Below, piece after piece: positions 46,958-56,230 of a DNA stretch of 64,000 bases (positions are counted from its first letter, which is position 1; each line of letters begins with the position of its first letter). The DNA lies in NCBI GenBank assembly GCA_002166865.1, contig NHTQ01000001.1:124001-188000 (forward strand), given 5' to 3'. Under the pieces are notes generated by a model that searched no databases, was not told the origin of the DNA, and was given only the letters and a program-made list of their open reading frames with translations. Both the position numbers and the translations under genes were made by a program. The stretch is from Rhodobacteraceae bacterium WFHF2C18 (GTDB taxonomy: Bacteria; Pseudomonadota; Alphaproteobacteria; Rhodobacterales; Rhodobacteraceae).

Positions 46958-47299
46958 TCAGACCCGTTCGACCGCGATGTCGTCGCTTGGATGGAAGGCG
47001 ATGTGGCCCTTGATGCGGGCCACTTCCTCCTGCGGGTCCTCGTAGCTCCAGGCCGCGTTTTCCAGCGTCTGGCTGTTGGTGACGAGGGAGAAGTAGCTGG
47101 CATCGCCCTTGTGGGGGCAGTGCGTGCGGTGATCGCTGCTGTCGAGGAAGGCCATGGCGACGTCATCGCGGGGAAAGTAGATCACCGGGGGATAGCCGCT
47201 TTCGTCCAGTTCCAGCGCGTTCCTGCTTTCGGCCAGTACGGCGCCGCCGGCGCGCACCACCCAGGTGCCATCGGCCTTGCGGATATTGATGTCAGCCAT
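46958..47299 (-). CDS. DUF427 domain protein
   Basis: 113-aa soluble protein covering a single DUF427 domain, with the family motifs ESGYPPVIYFPRDDV near residues 32-46 and HCPHKGDASYFS near 60-71, and a C-terminal YEDP segment. DUF427 proteins are small beta-rich proteins of unknown function. ATG 47299. Next to the aminopeptidase P gene on the same strand (59-bp gap). Confidence 0.85.
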   Translation of the reverse strand: MADINIRKADGTWVVRAGGAVLAESRNALELDESGYPPVIYFPRDDVAMAFLDSSDHRTHCPHKGDASYFSLVTNSQTLENAAWSYEDPQEEVARIKGHIAFHPSDDIAVERV

Positions 47300-47358
47300 C
47301 TGCGTCCCTCGTCCTGTTTTGAAGTCTCGGTGTGCCCGGTGCGTGTGACAGGCGTATG

Positions 47359-49161
47359 TCACAACGGCCGGGTCGATCGTTGCAACCATAGGCGCGTCGC
47401 GTCCGAAAGCCGAGGGCCGATCTTGTCGCGGCAGGCAGCGTGGTAGGTATCGAGCCAGGCGCGTTCCTCGGTGCTCAGCATTTCCGGCAGGATCAGGCGG
47501 CGGTCGATGGGCACGAAGCTGAGCGTGTCGAAGCACAGCCGCGCGCCCGCGTCGCCACCGGGCAGGGTGTCGGCCTGCTGCACGACGAGCAGGTTCTCGA
47601 TGCGGATGCCGAAGGCGCCCTCGCGGTAATAGCCGGGTTCGTTCGACAGGACCATGCCGGGCTCGAGCGCCACCTCGCTTTGCCGCGACAGGCGCTGCGG
47701 GCCCTCGTGGACGCACAGGTGGACGCCGACGCCGTGCCCGGTGCCGTGGCCGTAGTCCTGGTCGGCCAGCCACAGCGGGTAGCGCGCGATCGCGTCCAGG
47801 TCGCGGCCCGCCAGCCCCGCGGGCCAGCGCACGCGGCTCATGGCGATCATGCCCTGCAGCACCCGGGTGAAGGCGGCGCGCTCGGTCTGGCCCACCTGGC
47901 CCACGGGCAGGGTGCGGGTGATATCGGTGGTTCCGTCGAGGTATTGCCCGCCGCCGTCCAGCACCAGCAGGTCGCCCTCCTGCAGCGTGCGGTTACTGGC
48001 GCGGGTGACGCGGTAATGGGCCAGCGCCCCGTGCGGGCCGGCGCCGGCGATCGTGTCGAAGCTGATGTCCAGCAACGCGCCGGTGGCGCGGCGGGCCTCC
48101 TCCAGCCGGGTGACGACATCGATCTCGGTGATCGTGCCGGGGGGCTGGGCGTCGAACCAGGCGAGGAATTCGCAGACCGCGGCCCCGTCGCGCAGGTGCG
48201 CGGCGCGGGTGCCGGCGATCTCGGCCGCGGTCTTGCGCGCCTTGGGGCCGATGCAGGGGTCTTCGCCCCATGCATGGGCGACGCCGGCGTCCTCGAGTTG
48301 CCGGACCACCTGCAGCGGCACGCTGGCCTTGTGGAGGCGGACGGGGCCGGTAAGGCTGCGCAGGCCCGGGCCGAAGGCATCGGGCGGGCGCAGGGTGACC
48401 TCGGGGCCCAGATGGGCGCGCACGGCGTCGTCGAGCTTCTCGGGCGCGGCGTAGAGGGTGAGGTGCCCGTCGGCATGCAGCACGGCAAAGGCATGCGGCA
48501 CGGGGTTGCGGGGGATGTCGCTGCCGCGGATGTTGAGCAGCCAGGCGATGGAATCGGGCAGGGTGAGGACGGCGGCCTCGTGCCCCGCCTTCGCCAGGGT
48601 CGCGCCCAGGCGGCGGCGCTTGTCCGCGGCGCTTTCGCCGGCCAGATCCTCGGGGTAGGGGGTGATGGCGCCGGCGGGCGGGGCGGGCTGATCGGGCCAG
48701 AGCTGATCGATCAGGTTGGGCCCGGGCTGCAGGGTGATGCCGCTGCCCGCCAGCCCCTTTTCCAGCGTTTCGATCTGCTCGGCGGTGTAGAGCCAGGGAT
48801 CGAAACCCACAGTGCCGCCCTGGGGCAGGTGGGTCTTCAGCCAGGGGGCGAGCTTGGTCTCGGGCCAGTCCACGGGCGTGAAATGCTCGGTGTCCACCTG
48901 GGTCTTGACCTGAACGCGGTAGCGGCCGTCGACGAAAACGCCCGCGATCTGCGGCAGCACCGCGCAGAAGCCGGCGGAACCGGTGAAACCGGTCAGCCAG
49001 GCCAGGCGTTCGTCCCGCGGGGCCACGTATTCGCCCTGATGCGCGTCGGCGCGCGGAACCAGAAACCCCGCCACCCCGATATCGGCCATCAAGGCGCGCA
49101 GGGCGGCCAGCCGGGGCGGGCCCTGCTCGGGGCGGGCGGTTTCCTCGAAACTCTGGAACAT
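47359..49161 (-). CDS. pepP: Aminopeptidase P family protein
   Basis: 600-aa M24B metallopeptidase cleaving N-terminal residues before proline. It has the large three-domain form: two creatinase-like N-terminal domains (about 15-310) and a catalytic pita-bread domain (about 320-540). Manganese ligands are visible: Asp in LVLDGGGQYLDGTTDITRT (both Asp), His in GHGVGVHLCVHEGP, Glu in NEPGYY and Glu in IRIENLLV. ATG 49161 used; an upstream in-frame start at 49221 adds an unconserved segment. Confidence 0.93.
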   Translation of the reverse strand: MFQSFEETARPEQGPPRLAALRALMADIGVAGFLVPRADAHQGEYVAPRDERLAWLTGFTGSAGFCAVLPQIAGVFVDGRYRVQVKTQVDTEHFTPVDWPETKLAPWLKTHLPQGGTVGFDPWLYTAEQIETLEKGLAGSGITLQPGPNLIDQLWPDQPAPPAGAITPYPEDLAGESAADKRRRLGATLAKAGHEAAVLTLPDSIAWLLNIRGSDIPRNPVPHAFAVLHADGHLTLYAAPEKLDDAVRAHLGPEVTLRPPDAFGPGLRSLTGPVRLHKASVPLQVVRQLEDAGVAHAWGEDPCIGPKARKTAAEIAGTRAAHLRDGAAVCEFLAWFDAQPPGTITEIDVVTRLEEARRATGALLDISFDTIAGAGPHGALAHYRVTRASNRTLQEGDLLVLDGGGQYLDGTTDITRTLPVGQVGQTERAAFTRVLQGMIAMSRVRWPAGLAGRDLDAIARYPLWLADQDYGHGTGHGVGVHLCVHEGPQRLSRQSEVALEPGMVLSNEPGYYREGAFGIRIENLLVVQQADTLPGGDAGARLCFDTLSFVPIDRRLILPEMLSTEERAWLDTYHAACRDKIGPRLSDATRLWLQRSTRPL

Positions 49162-49287
49162 GGCCTCTCCTGCCGGTGTCGGGACGACCTCCCTGCTAGA
49201 GAAGGCCGGGCCGAAGATCAATCGCCCCGTTGGGCCGCCCGGCGACGGTCCGGGCGCCGCGGCGGGCGGGCCCGGCCTGCCGCGCGG

Positions 49288-51165
49288 TCAGCTTGCCTTG
49301 CGGATGCCCAGCAGACGGGCGCGGGCGCGCGGATCCTTGTCGAAGAGCGCGGCGAGCTGTTCGGTCATGGCGCCGGCCAGCTGGTCGGCATCGGTGATCG
49401 TCACCGCGCGGTCGTAGTAGCGGGTGACGTCGTGGCCGATGCCGATGGCCAGAAGCTCCACCTGCCGGCGGCGTTCGAGCATCGCGATCACGTCGCGCAG
49501 GTGCTTTTCGAGGTAGTTGGCCGGGTTCACCGACAGGGTGCTGTCATCCACCGGCGCGCCATCGGAGATCACCATGAGGATCTTGCGCGCCTCGCGGCGC
49601 ATCACCAGCCGCCGGTGGGCCCATTCCAGCGCCTCGCCGTCGATGTTTTCCTTCAGAAGGCCCTCTTTCATCATCAGCCCGAGGTTGTTGCGCGTGCGCC
49701 GCATCGGGGCGTCGGCGCCCTTGTAGACGATATGGCGCAGATCGTTCAGCCGCCCCGGCAGTTGCGGCCGGCCCTCGGCCAGCCAGGCCTCGCGGCTCTG
49801 CCCGCCCTTCCAGGCGCGGGTAGTGAAGCCCAGGATCTCGACCTTGACGTCGCAGCGTTCCAGCGTGCGGGCCAGTACGTCGGCGCAGATCGCCGCGATG
49901 GAGATGGGTCGGCCGCGCATCGAGCCGGAGTTGTCCAGCAGCAGCGTGACCACGGTGTCGCGGAACTCGGTGTCCTTCTCGACCTTGAAGCTGAGCGGCG
50001 TGGTGGGATTGGCCACAACCCGGGCCAGCCGGCCGGCATCCAGGATGCCCTCCTCGCGGTCGAATTCCCAGGCCCGGTTCTGCTGCGCCTGCAGGCGGCG
50101 CTGCAGCTTGTTCGCCAGGCGCCCCACGGCGCCCTTGAGCGGATCGAGCTGCTGGTCGAGGTAGGCGCGCAGGCGTTCCAGTTCCACCGGCTCGGCAAGC
50201 TCTTCGGCGGCGATCTCCTCGTCGTGATCCGTGGAATAGACGGTGTAGTCGGGGTCGGCTTCGGAGACGGGCTGCGGCTCGGGAGGCTCCATCGGGGCCT
50301 CGCCCTCGGGCAGTTCGGTTTCGTCGCCCTGCTCCTCGTCGGCCATGTCGTCGAGGCTGACCTGGGCCTGCTGTTCGTCCTGGGTCTGGTCCTGGCTGCG
50401 CTCGGGGTCGACGTCGGCATCCGCCTCGTCGCTTTCGTCCTGGCCGGAACTGTCGGGCTGGTCTTCTTCCTCGGCCTGTTCCTCGGCCTCTTCCTGCTCG
50501 TCCTCGTCCGGCGCGTCGGGATCCTCGCCCAGCTGGTCGCCGTAGCCCAGATCCTCGATCACCCGGCGGGCGAATCGGGCGAAATCGGTCTGATCGTTCA
50601 GCCGTTCTTCCAGTTCCTCGAGGGTGCCGCCGGCGAGTTGTTCGATATGCCCGCGCCAGAGCTCCATGACGTTCCGTGCCCCTGCCGGCAGGTCGCGGCC
50701 CGTGGCCAGGTGGCGGATGAGGTAGCCGGCCGCGGCCGGAAGGGGAGCCTGCGAGGGATCGTTGATCTGCTCGAAGCCGCGGCGCTCGGCGTCGGCGCCG
50801 ATGCGCGCGTCGATGTTGCCGGCGGTGCCCGGCATCTCGCGCGCGCCGATGGCTTCGCAGCGCGCCGTCTCCATCGCCTCGTAGAGATCCCGGGCCATGT
50901 CCCCCTGCGGCACGTAGCGGGCGTGCAGGGCATCGTCGTGATACTTGTGGCGCAGGGCCAGCGCGTCGGCGGTGCCGCGGGCCTGCAGCACCTCCTCGCG
51001 CGTCATGCGGCGGCTGACCTGGGGCAGGCGCATGGCGTCGCCGGTCACGCCGCTGGGATCGACCGAGTAGCTGACGTTCAGCTCGGGGTCATCCGCCATG
51101 ACCTTGGTCGCCTCGGCCAGAGCCTTCTTGAAGGGATCGGCGGGGTTGTCGGATTGCTGGCTCAT
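49288..51165 (-). CDS. cobT: Cobaltochelatase subunit CobT
   Basis: 625-aa VWA-domain subunit of the aerobic cobaltochelatase (CobN-CobS-CobT) that inserts cobalt into hydrogenobyrinic diamide. An N-terminal conserved part (about 1-205), a very acidic Glu/Asp/Gln-rich middle (about 205-310) and a C-terminal VWA domain with [13 protein letters not shown] (about 410-417). CobS lies 91 bp upstream. CobN is not in this window. Confidence 0.95.
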   Translation of the reverse strand: MSQQSDNPADPFKKALAEATKVMADDPELNVSYSVDPSGVTGDAMRLPQVSRRMTREEVLQARGTADALALRHKYHDDALHARYVPQGDMARDLYEAMETARCEAIGAREMPGTAGNIDARIGADAERRGFEQINDPSQAPLPAAAGYLIRHLATGRDLPAGARNVMELWRGHIEQLAGGTLEELEERLNDQTDFARFARRVIEDLGYGDQLGEDPDAPDEDEQEEAEEQAEEEDQPDSSGQDESDEADADVDPERSQDQTQDEQQAQVSLDDMADEEQGDETELPEGEAPMEPPEPQPVSEADPDYTVYSTDHDEEIAAEELAEPVELERLRAYLDQQLDPLKGAVGRLANKLQRRLQAQQNRAWEFDREEGILDAGRLARVVANPTTPLSFKVEKDTEFRDTVVTLLLDNSGSMRGRPISIAAICADVLARTLERCDVKVEILGFTTRAWKGGQSREAWLAEGRPQLPGRLNDLRHIVYKGADAPMRRTRNNLGLMMKEGLLKENIDGEALEWAHRRLVMRREARKILMVISDGAPVDDSTLSVNPANYLEKHLRDVIAMLERRRQVELLAIGIGHDVTRYYDRAVTITDADQLAGAMTEQLAALFDKDPRARARLLGIRKAS

Positions 51166-51256
51166 GTCACACTCCTGCCGGCCTTGTCCTTTCCCGCCGC
51201 CGGCACCGCGGAGACCCTCGCGAGACCGGCACGCAAGGGCCGGACGAGCGGCCGGC

Positions 51257-52243
51257 TCACCCCAGGCTGACGCTGGCGGCGCTTTCGGGCAGTTCCTCGT
51301 CGAAGCAGCGCTGGTAGAACTCGGCCACGGTCTGGCGCTCGAGCTCGTCGCACTTGTTGAGGAAGGTCAGCCGGAAGGCGTAGCCGACGTTGCGGAAGAT
51401 CGTGGCGTTCTGCGCCCAGGAGATCACCGTGCGCGGGCTCATCACCGTGGACAGATCACCGTTCATGAAGGCGGTGCGGCTGAGGTCGGCGACGGTGACC
51501 ATGCGGCTGACGGTCTTGCGCCCCTCGGCGGTGTTGAAGACCGGGTTCTTGGCCAGCACGATCGCGGCCTCGGCATCGTGGCTGAGGTAGTTCAGCGTGG
51601 CCACCAGGCTCCAGCGGTCCATCTGGCCCTGGTTGATCTGCTGGGTGCCGTGGTAAAGGCCCGTCGTGTCGCCCAGGCCCACGGTGTTGGCGGTGGCGAA
51701 CAGCCGGAAGTGCGGGTTGGGCGTAATGACCTCGTTCTGGTCCAGCAGGGTCAGCTTGCCGTCGGCTTCCAGCACGCGCTGGATCACGAACATCACGTCG
51801 GCGCGGCCGGCGTCGTATTCATCGAAAACGATGGCGGTGGGGTTGCGCAGGGCCCAGGGCAGGATGCCTTCCTGGAACTCGGTGACCTGCCTGCCGTCGC
51901 GCAGCTTGATCGCGTCCTTGCCGATCAGGTCGATCCGGCTGATGTGGCTGTCAAGGTTCACGCGCACGCAGGGCCAGTTCAGCCGCGCGGCGACCTGTTC
52001 GATGTGGGTGGATTTCCCGGTGCCGTGATAGCCCTGGATCATCACGCGGCGGTTGTGGGAGAATCCGGCAAGGATGGCCAGTGTGGTGTCGGCGTCGAAC
52101 TTGTAGGTGGAATCGAACTCCGGCACACGCTCGGTACGCTCGGGGAACCCCTTGACGATCATGTCCGTGTCGATGCCGAACACCTCGCGAACCGAAATCT
52201 CCTCGGTCGGTTTCGCATTCACATCGATGGTTCCGTCAGCCAT
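51257..52243 (-). CDS. cobS: Cobaltochelatase subunit CobS
   Basis: 328-aa MoxR-type AAA+ ATPase that forms a ring chaperone with CobT. Walker [15 protein letters not shown] (about 72-85), Walker [10 protein letters not shown] (about 137-145) and sensor region are visible. First gene of the cobS-cobT unit; no cobalamin riboswitch was recognised in the 140 bp before it. Divergent from the sigma factor gene. Confidence 0.95.
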   Translation of the reverse strand: MADGTIDVNAKPTEEISVREVFGIDTDMIVKGFPERTERVPEFDSTYKFDADTTLAILAGFSHNRRVMIQGYHGTGKSTHIEQVAARLNWPCVRVNLDSHISRIDLIGKDAIKLRDGRQVTEFQEGILPWALRNPTAIVFDEYDAGRADVMFVIQRVLEADGKLTLLDQNEVITPNPHFRLFATANTVGLGDTTGLYHGTQQINQGQMDRWSLVATLNYLSHDAEAAIVLAKNPVFNTAEGRKTVSRMVTVADLSRTAFMNGDLSTVMSPRTVISWAQNATIFRNVGYAFRLTFLNKCDELERQTVAEFYQRCFDEELPESAASVSLG

Positions 52244-52383
52244 GCGCGGGGTCCTTCAATCGGGGTTCGTGATATTGCTCGTTGGTGCAACATATTCCGC
52301 CAAAGGGCAAGGGGAAGGGGACGGGCCGATTGGCAAGCCGGCAGGCGCCGTCTAGTGTGCTCGGAAACGGCCGGCGGGGCGCG

Positions 52384-52929
52384 ATGGATGCGCAGGACGA
52401 CATAGAGGACCTGATCGCGCGCGTGGCCATCGCCGACCGCGCGGCGTTCCGCCTGCTGTATGCGCGCACCTCGGCGAAACTCTTCGGCGTGGTGCTGCGT
52501 GTCTTGGACGACCGCGCCGAGGCCGAGGACGCCCTGCAGGACATCTACGTCAAGATCTGGGCCAATGCCGATCGCTACCGGGTGAACGGGCTGAGCCCCA
52601 TGACGTGGCTCATCACCATCGCCCGGAACCATGCCGTGGACTGCCGCCGGCGCCGCCCGGCGCGGGAGGCGGGCGACCCGGAGGAGGCCGCGGCGGTGCC
52701 GGACGGCGCGCCCGGGCCCGAGTTCGAGGCGATGCGCGGGGCCGATCGCGCGCGGCTGGCGGCCTGCTTCGGCGAACTGGAGCCCGGCCACGCCGAGGCC
52801 GTGCGCCGGGTCTACCTGGAAGGGGAAACCTATGCCGATCTCGCGGCGCGCTTCGACGTGCCGTTGAACACCATGCGGACCTGGCTGCGGCGCAGCCTGC
52901 TGAGACTGAGGGAGTGTCTGTCGCGATGA
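52384..52929 (+). CDS. ECF sigma factor, SigK-like
   Basis: 181-aa extracytoplasmic-function sigma factor. Region 2 (about 15-85) has the ALQDIYVKIW motif that binds core RNA polymerase; region 4 (about 125-175) has the helix-turn-helix YADLAARFDVPLNTMRTWLRR. Its stop overlaps the anti-sigma gene (ATGA). The sigma, RskA-like anti-sigma and fasciclin order resembles the mycobacterial SigK locus (group ECF19). ATG 52384 was chosen; an open frame to 52282 is unconserved. Confidence 0.9.
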   Translation: MDAQDDIEDLIARVAIADRAAFRLLYARTSAKLFGVVLRVLDDRAEAEDALQDIYVKIWANADRYRVNGLSPMTWLITIARNHAVDCRRRRPAREAGDPEEAAAVPDGAPGPEFEAMRGADRARLAACFGELEPGHAEAVRRVYLEGETYADLAARFDVPLNTMRTWLRRSLLRLRECLSR

Positions 52930-53627
52930 GCGATCAGGACCATCCGGAGCGGGACGACCGCGTGCTGGCCGGCGAATACGCCCTGGGGCTGCTGCCTGCC
53001 GAGGAGGCCGCGGCCTTCGAGGCGCGGCTGCGCGAGGAGCCGGATCTGCGGGCCCTTTACGCGGCCTGGGCCGAGGACCTGGCCGGGATGACCGACGGGA
53101 TCGCGCCGGTCACCCCGCCCGACAGCGTGCTGGCAGGGATCGAGTCGCGGCTGTTCAAGCCAGCCCGCCCGCCCCGGTATCGCGGCCTGTGGCTGGCGGG
53201 GCTGGCCGGGGCCGCTGCGGCCGTGGCGGCGGTGGTTCTGGTCGCGATGCTTCTGCCCGGCGTGCTGGATCCCGGCCCCGCCGCGCCGGAGGATCCGCCC
53301 TTGGTGGCCGATGTGGCCGCCGAGGATCGCAGCCTGGTGGTACGCGCGGCCTATGACGGCACCGACCATACGCTCTTTGTCGAGCGCGAGGCCGGCGCGG
53401 CGCCGCCGGGCCGGGCGCTGGAGCTGTGGCTGATCGCCGGGGACGGCGCGCCGGTGTCACTGGGCGTGCTGCCCGAACAGCGCCAGGCCAAGCTGCCGGT
53501 GGGTCCGCAGATGCGCGAGGACCTGGCGGGCGGCGTGCTGGCCATATCCGAGGAGCCGCCCGGCGGCTCGCCGACCGGGGCCCCCACGGGCGAGGTGCTG
53601 GCCACGGGGCAGATCACGAACACGTGA
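52926..53627 (+). CDS. RskA-like membrane anti-sigma factor
   Basis: 233-aa protein that likely holds the upstream sigma factor inactive at the membrane. The N-terminal cytoplasmic helices (about 10-60) include the LLPAEEAAAFEARL segment typical of anti-sigma-K proteins, without the Cys-zinc motif. One membrane helix (about 88-111) is followed by the periplasmic RskA domain (about 125-230). ATG 52926 overlaps the sigma stop by 4 bp. Regulated proteolysis in response to oxidative or envelope signals is the known mode for the family. Confidence 0.9.
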   Translation: MSDQDHPERDDRVLAGEYALGLLPAEEAAAFEARLREEPDLRALYAAWAEDLAGMTDGIAPVTPPDSVLAGIESRLFKPARPPRYRGLWLAGLAGAAAAVAAVVLVAMLLPGVLDPGPAAPEDPPLVADVAAEDRSLVVRAAYDGTDHTLFVEREAGAAPPGRALELWLIAGDGAPVSLGVLPEQRQAKLPVGPQMREDLAGGVLAISEEPPGGSPTGAPTGEVLATGQITNT

Positions 53628-53719
53628 AGATCCTGCCCGAAACTCCTGCCGCGGCGCTTTCGTGGCTGCGGGCGTCTGCGGGGCGATCCCGCCCCGGACC
53701 GCGAAAAAGGAGTTGAAAC

Positions 53720-54274
53720 ATGTTCGCCAAGACGATTCTCGCAACGGTAACCGGCCTCGGCCTGACCGCCGGCGCGTTGCTCGCCGCCAACCCCATGGTG
53801 GGCGGGGCCCCGATGTACGCCGACAAGACCATCGTGGAGAACGCCGTGAACTCGGCCGATCACGAAACGCTGGTCACCGCGGTCAAGGCCGCCGGACTGG
53901 TCGAGACGCTGAATTCCGACGGGCCCTTCACGGTCTTTGCCCCCACCGACAAGGCCTTCGGCATGCTGCGCGAGGGCGCGGTTCAGAAGCTGCTGGAGCC
54001 CGAGCACCGCGATCAGCTCGCCCGGATCCTGAAGTGCCACGTGGTGGCCGCCGACGCCATGTCGGGCAACATCAAGGGCATGATCGACGACGACGGGGGC
54101 ATGCACGAGGTGCCGACGGTCGGCGGCTGCACCCTGAAGGCAACCTACAAGGGCGACCGGATCATGCTGACCGACGAGCGGGGCCGCACCATCACCGTGA
54201 CCACAGCGGACGTCGAGCAATCCAACGGCGTCATTCACGTGGTAGACAAGGTGATCCTGCCGCCGCGCCCCTAA
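53720..54274 (+). CDS. Exported fasciclin-domain protein
   Basis: 184-aa protein with a signal peptide (about 1-24) and one fasciclin (FAS1) domain (about 35-180). The H1 motif FTVFAPTDKAF (about 71-81) and the H2-like TNGVIHVVD (SNGVIHVVDKV) near the end are clear. MPT70/MPT83 fasciclin proteins are controlled by SigK in mycobacteria, so it is likely a target of the sigma factor encoded just upstream. ATG 53720 follows AAGGAG. Role: adhesion or envelope, unproven. Confidence 0.92.
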   Translation: MFAKTILATVTGLGLTAGALLAANPMVGGAPMYADKTIVENAVNSADHETLVTAVKAAGLVETLNSDGPFTVFAPTDKAFGMLREGAVQKLLEPEHRDQLARILKCHVVAADAMSGNIKGMIDDDGGMHEVPTVGGCTLKATYKGDRIMLTDERGRTITVTTADVEQSNGVIHVVDKVILPPRP

Positions 54275-54291
54275 GCTCACCGAAATGTGCA

Positions 54292-54330
54292 GGGCCGTGG
54301 GCTTGCTCCTGCGGCCCGCACGGCCCATTT
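54292..54330 (+). terminator. Hairpin with T-run between fasciclin and msrB
   Basis: GGGCCGTG...GGC pairs imperfectly with GCCCGCACGGCCC and is followed by ATTTT. It may terminate or attenuate transcription before msrB. Confidence 0.55.
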
Positions 54331-54369
54331 TCCAATGCAAGCGAGAAGCACGACGAAAGGAGCCCCCTG

Positions 54370-54858
54370 ATGAAACGCCGCACGTTCCTGGCCGGCGGTC
54401 TTGCGACCGGAACCGCGCTTTCGGGCTTGTCCCTGGCCGTTTCCCCCCGGCGGGCGACCGCCGCCGCCGAGTTCGAGGTGACGCGCAGCGAGGCCGAGTG
54501 GCAGGAGATGCTGACCGATCTGGAATACGAGGTCATGCGCGAGGAAGGCACCGAGCCCGCCTTCAGCTCGCCCCTGCACGACAAGAAAGGGGCGGGCCTC
54601 TACCACTGCCGTGGCTGCGACCTGGCGCTCTATTCCTCCGAGCACAAGTTCGACAGCGGCACGGGCTGGCCGAGTTTCTACAAGGCGCTGCCCGACGCCA
54701 TCGGCACCAAGAAAGACCGTAAGCTGATCTTCACCCGCACCGAATGCCACTGCCGCCGCTGCGGCAGCCATCTGGGCCACATCTTCGATGACGGGCCGCC
54801 GCCCACGGGCAAGCGCCACTGCATCAACGGCGTGAGCCTGGAGTTCAAACCGGCCTGA
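54370..54858 (+). CDS. msrB: Peptide-methionine (R)-S-oxide reductase with Tat-type signal
   Basis: 162-aa enzyme reducing R-methionine sulfoxide. The N-terminus (KRRTFLAGG, then a hydrophobic stretch ending near ATAAA, residue 33) is a twin-arginine signal, so export is predicted. Structural zinc is bound by CRGC and CRRC. The catalytic Cys is in KRHCINGVSLEF. The usual resolving Cys of SGCGWPSF is Thr here (SGTGWPSF), so another thiol or partner must regenerate it. Downstream of the sigma/fasciclin genes; possibly in the same stress regulon. Confidence 0.93.
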   Translation: MKRRTFLAGGLATGTALSGLSLAVSPRRATAAAEFEVTRSEAEWQEMLTDLEYEVMREEGTEPAFSSPLHDKKGAGLYHCRGCDLALYSSEHKFDSGTGWPSFYKALPDAIGTKKDRKLIFTRTECHCRRCGSHLGHIFDDGPPPTGKRHCINGVSLEFKPA

Positions 54859-54994
54859 GCCGGCCGGCCCCCGTGACCCGCTGCCTGGCCGGCCCGCGCG
54901 CGGGGCAGGGCCGGGTGGAACGCACGCGAACTCTTTGTCGTTGAGCCGGAGGCGCGCCCCTTGGCGCGTCGATGCCAAGCAAGGGAGATCGCAG

Positions 54995-55417
54995 ATGCAA
55001 CGGTACGGTACGGCGGAATGGAGCGGCGACCTGCGCACGGGCGCAGGCGCGGTTTCCACCGAGAGCGGGGCGCTAAAGAAGGCGCCTTACGGCTTCGGCA
55101 GCCGCTTCGAGAGCAAGCAGGGCAGCAACCCCGAGGAACTGGTCGGCGCCGCCCATGCCGGCTGTTTCTCGATGGCGCTGTCGATGATGCTGGGCGAGCG
55201 GCAACTGGTGCCCAAGAAGATCGAGACGCGGGCCACCGTCACCCTGGAGGAACAGGACGGCGGTTTTGCCGTCACCGCGGTTCACCTCGATGTCTCGGCC
55301 AACGTGCCCGACGCGGACCGCGCGACCTTTCAGGAGGCGGCGCAACAGGCCAAGGAGGGCTGTCCCATCTCGAAACTGCTGACGGCCGAGATCACCATGG
55401 ACGCCAAGCTGGTCTGA
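54995..55417 (+). CDS. OsmC family peroxidase
   Basis: 140-aa thiol peroxidase of the OsmC subfamily, reducing organic hydroperoxides. Both catalytic cysteines are present: peroxidatic Cys in AAHAGCFSMALS (about residue 56) and resolving Cys in EGCPISK (about 125). Fits the oxidative-stress theme of the preceding genes. ATG 54995 follows AGGGAG. Converges with the J-domain gene. Confidence 0.93.
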   Translation: MQRYGTAEWSGDLRTGAGAVSTESGALKKAPYGFGSRFESKQGSNPEELVGAAHAGCFSMALSMMLGERQLVPKKIETRATVTLEEQDGGFAVTAVHLDVSANVPDADRATFQEAAQQAKEGCPISKLLTAEITMDAKLV

Positions 55418-55444
55418 TCCGGCGGGCCGGCGCCGGGGCGGTCC

Positions 55445-56068
55445 CTACTTGAAGTTGCGGCTGTCCTTGATCTGGTCCCAGGCCCACATGACCTTCTGCA
55501 ACTGCTCTTCCTGGCTGCGGTCGCCCCCGTTGATATCGGGGTGCAGCACCTTGATGAGCGCGCGGTAGGCCTTGCGGATCTCGGACTTGGTCCAGTCGTC
55601 CTTGGCCTCGAGGATCTCGATCGCCTGGCGTTCGGTCGGGGGCAGCTTGCGCCCGTTGCCCTGCTTGCGGCCGGGGTTCTGGGTGGCGTTCTCGCCCAGG
55701 ACCTGGTGGGGGTCCTCGATCCCCAGCCTGGCCCAGGCCCGCTGTTCGGGGTCGTTGAACTTCTTCGTCTGCCGTTCCCACACCTTGTCCTTGGACATCT
55801 GGGCGTTCATTTCCGCCTCGGTGGTGCCGTCGAAGAAGTTCCACTTGTTGTTGTACTCGCGCACGTGGTCCTTGCAGAACCAGTAGAAATCGTCGAGCAC
55901 GTCCGGCGCCTTGGGCGCGCGGTACTTGCCGGGTTCGTTGCAGCCGTCCTTGTCGCAGATGCGCGTCGAGGTCTCGGAGGCGCCCGACATCCCCCGCCGC
56001 CCGCGCGGGTTCTTTTTTTTCGAGGCGGAGACCGAGATGTCGAAACCGAATGGATCTGTTTTGGACAT
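55445..56068 (-). CDS. J-domain (DnaJ-like) protein
   Basis: 207-aa protein with a C-terminal J domain (about 140-207) containing the essential HPD (KVLHPDINGG), and an N-terminal region with a small Cys-containing segment (CDKDGCN, CKDH) that could bind zinc. It would stimulate DnaK on specific clients. ATG 56068 was chosen over the open frame to 56140. Preceded on the same strand by the P-type ATPase gene 162 bp upstream. Confidence 0.88.
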   Translation of the reverse strand: MSKTDPFGFDISVSASKKKNPRGRRGMSGASETSTRICDKDGCNEPGKYRAPKAPDVLDDFYWFCKDHVREYNNKWNFFDGTTEAEMNAQMSKDKVWERQTKKFNDPEQRAWARLGIEDPHQVLGENATQNPGRKQGNGRKLPPTERQAIEILEAKDDWTKSEIRKAYRALIKVLHPDINGGDRSQEEQLQKVMWAWDQIKDSRNFK

Positions 56069-56230
56069 ATGGACAACCTTTTCGACTCGGAGCGCAGAGT
56101 TTATGCCAAAACGCGCCGAATTGAAGGGGTCAGCGGGCAAATTTTTTCCTTGTCAGCGGCGATATACCCCCTTGAAAGGGCCCTGACAGGGCGCCCGGCG
56201 CACCGCGCGCCACGCGTACCGGCAGCCGGC

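Noticed and set aside
47440..51270. Plus-strand open frame of about 1280 codons opposite pepP and cobT
   Set aside because: Mirror of codon bias of the real minus-strand genes; no domain and no ribosome-binding site.
52244..52383. Cobalamin riboswitch before cobS
   Set aside because: No B12-box-like conserved sequence or suitable folding was recognised in the 140 bp between cobS and the sigma gene.
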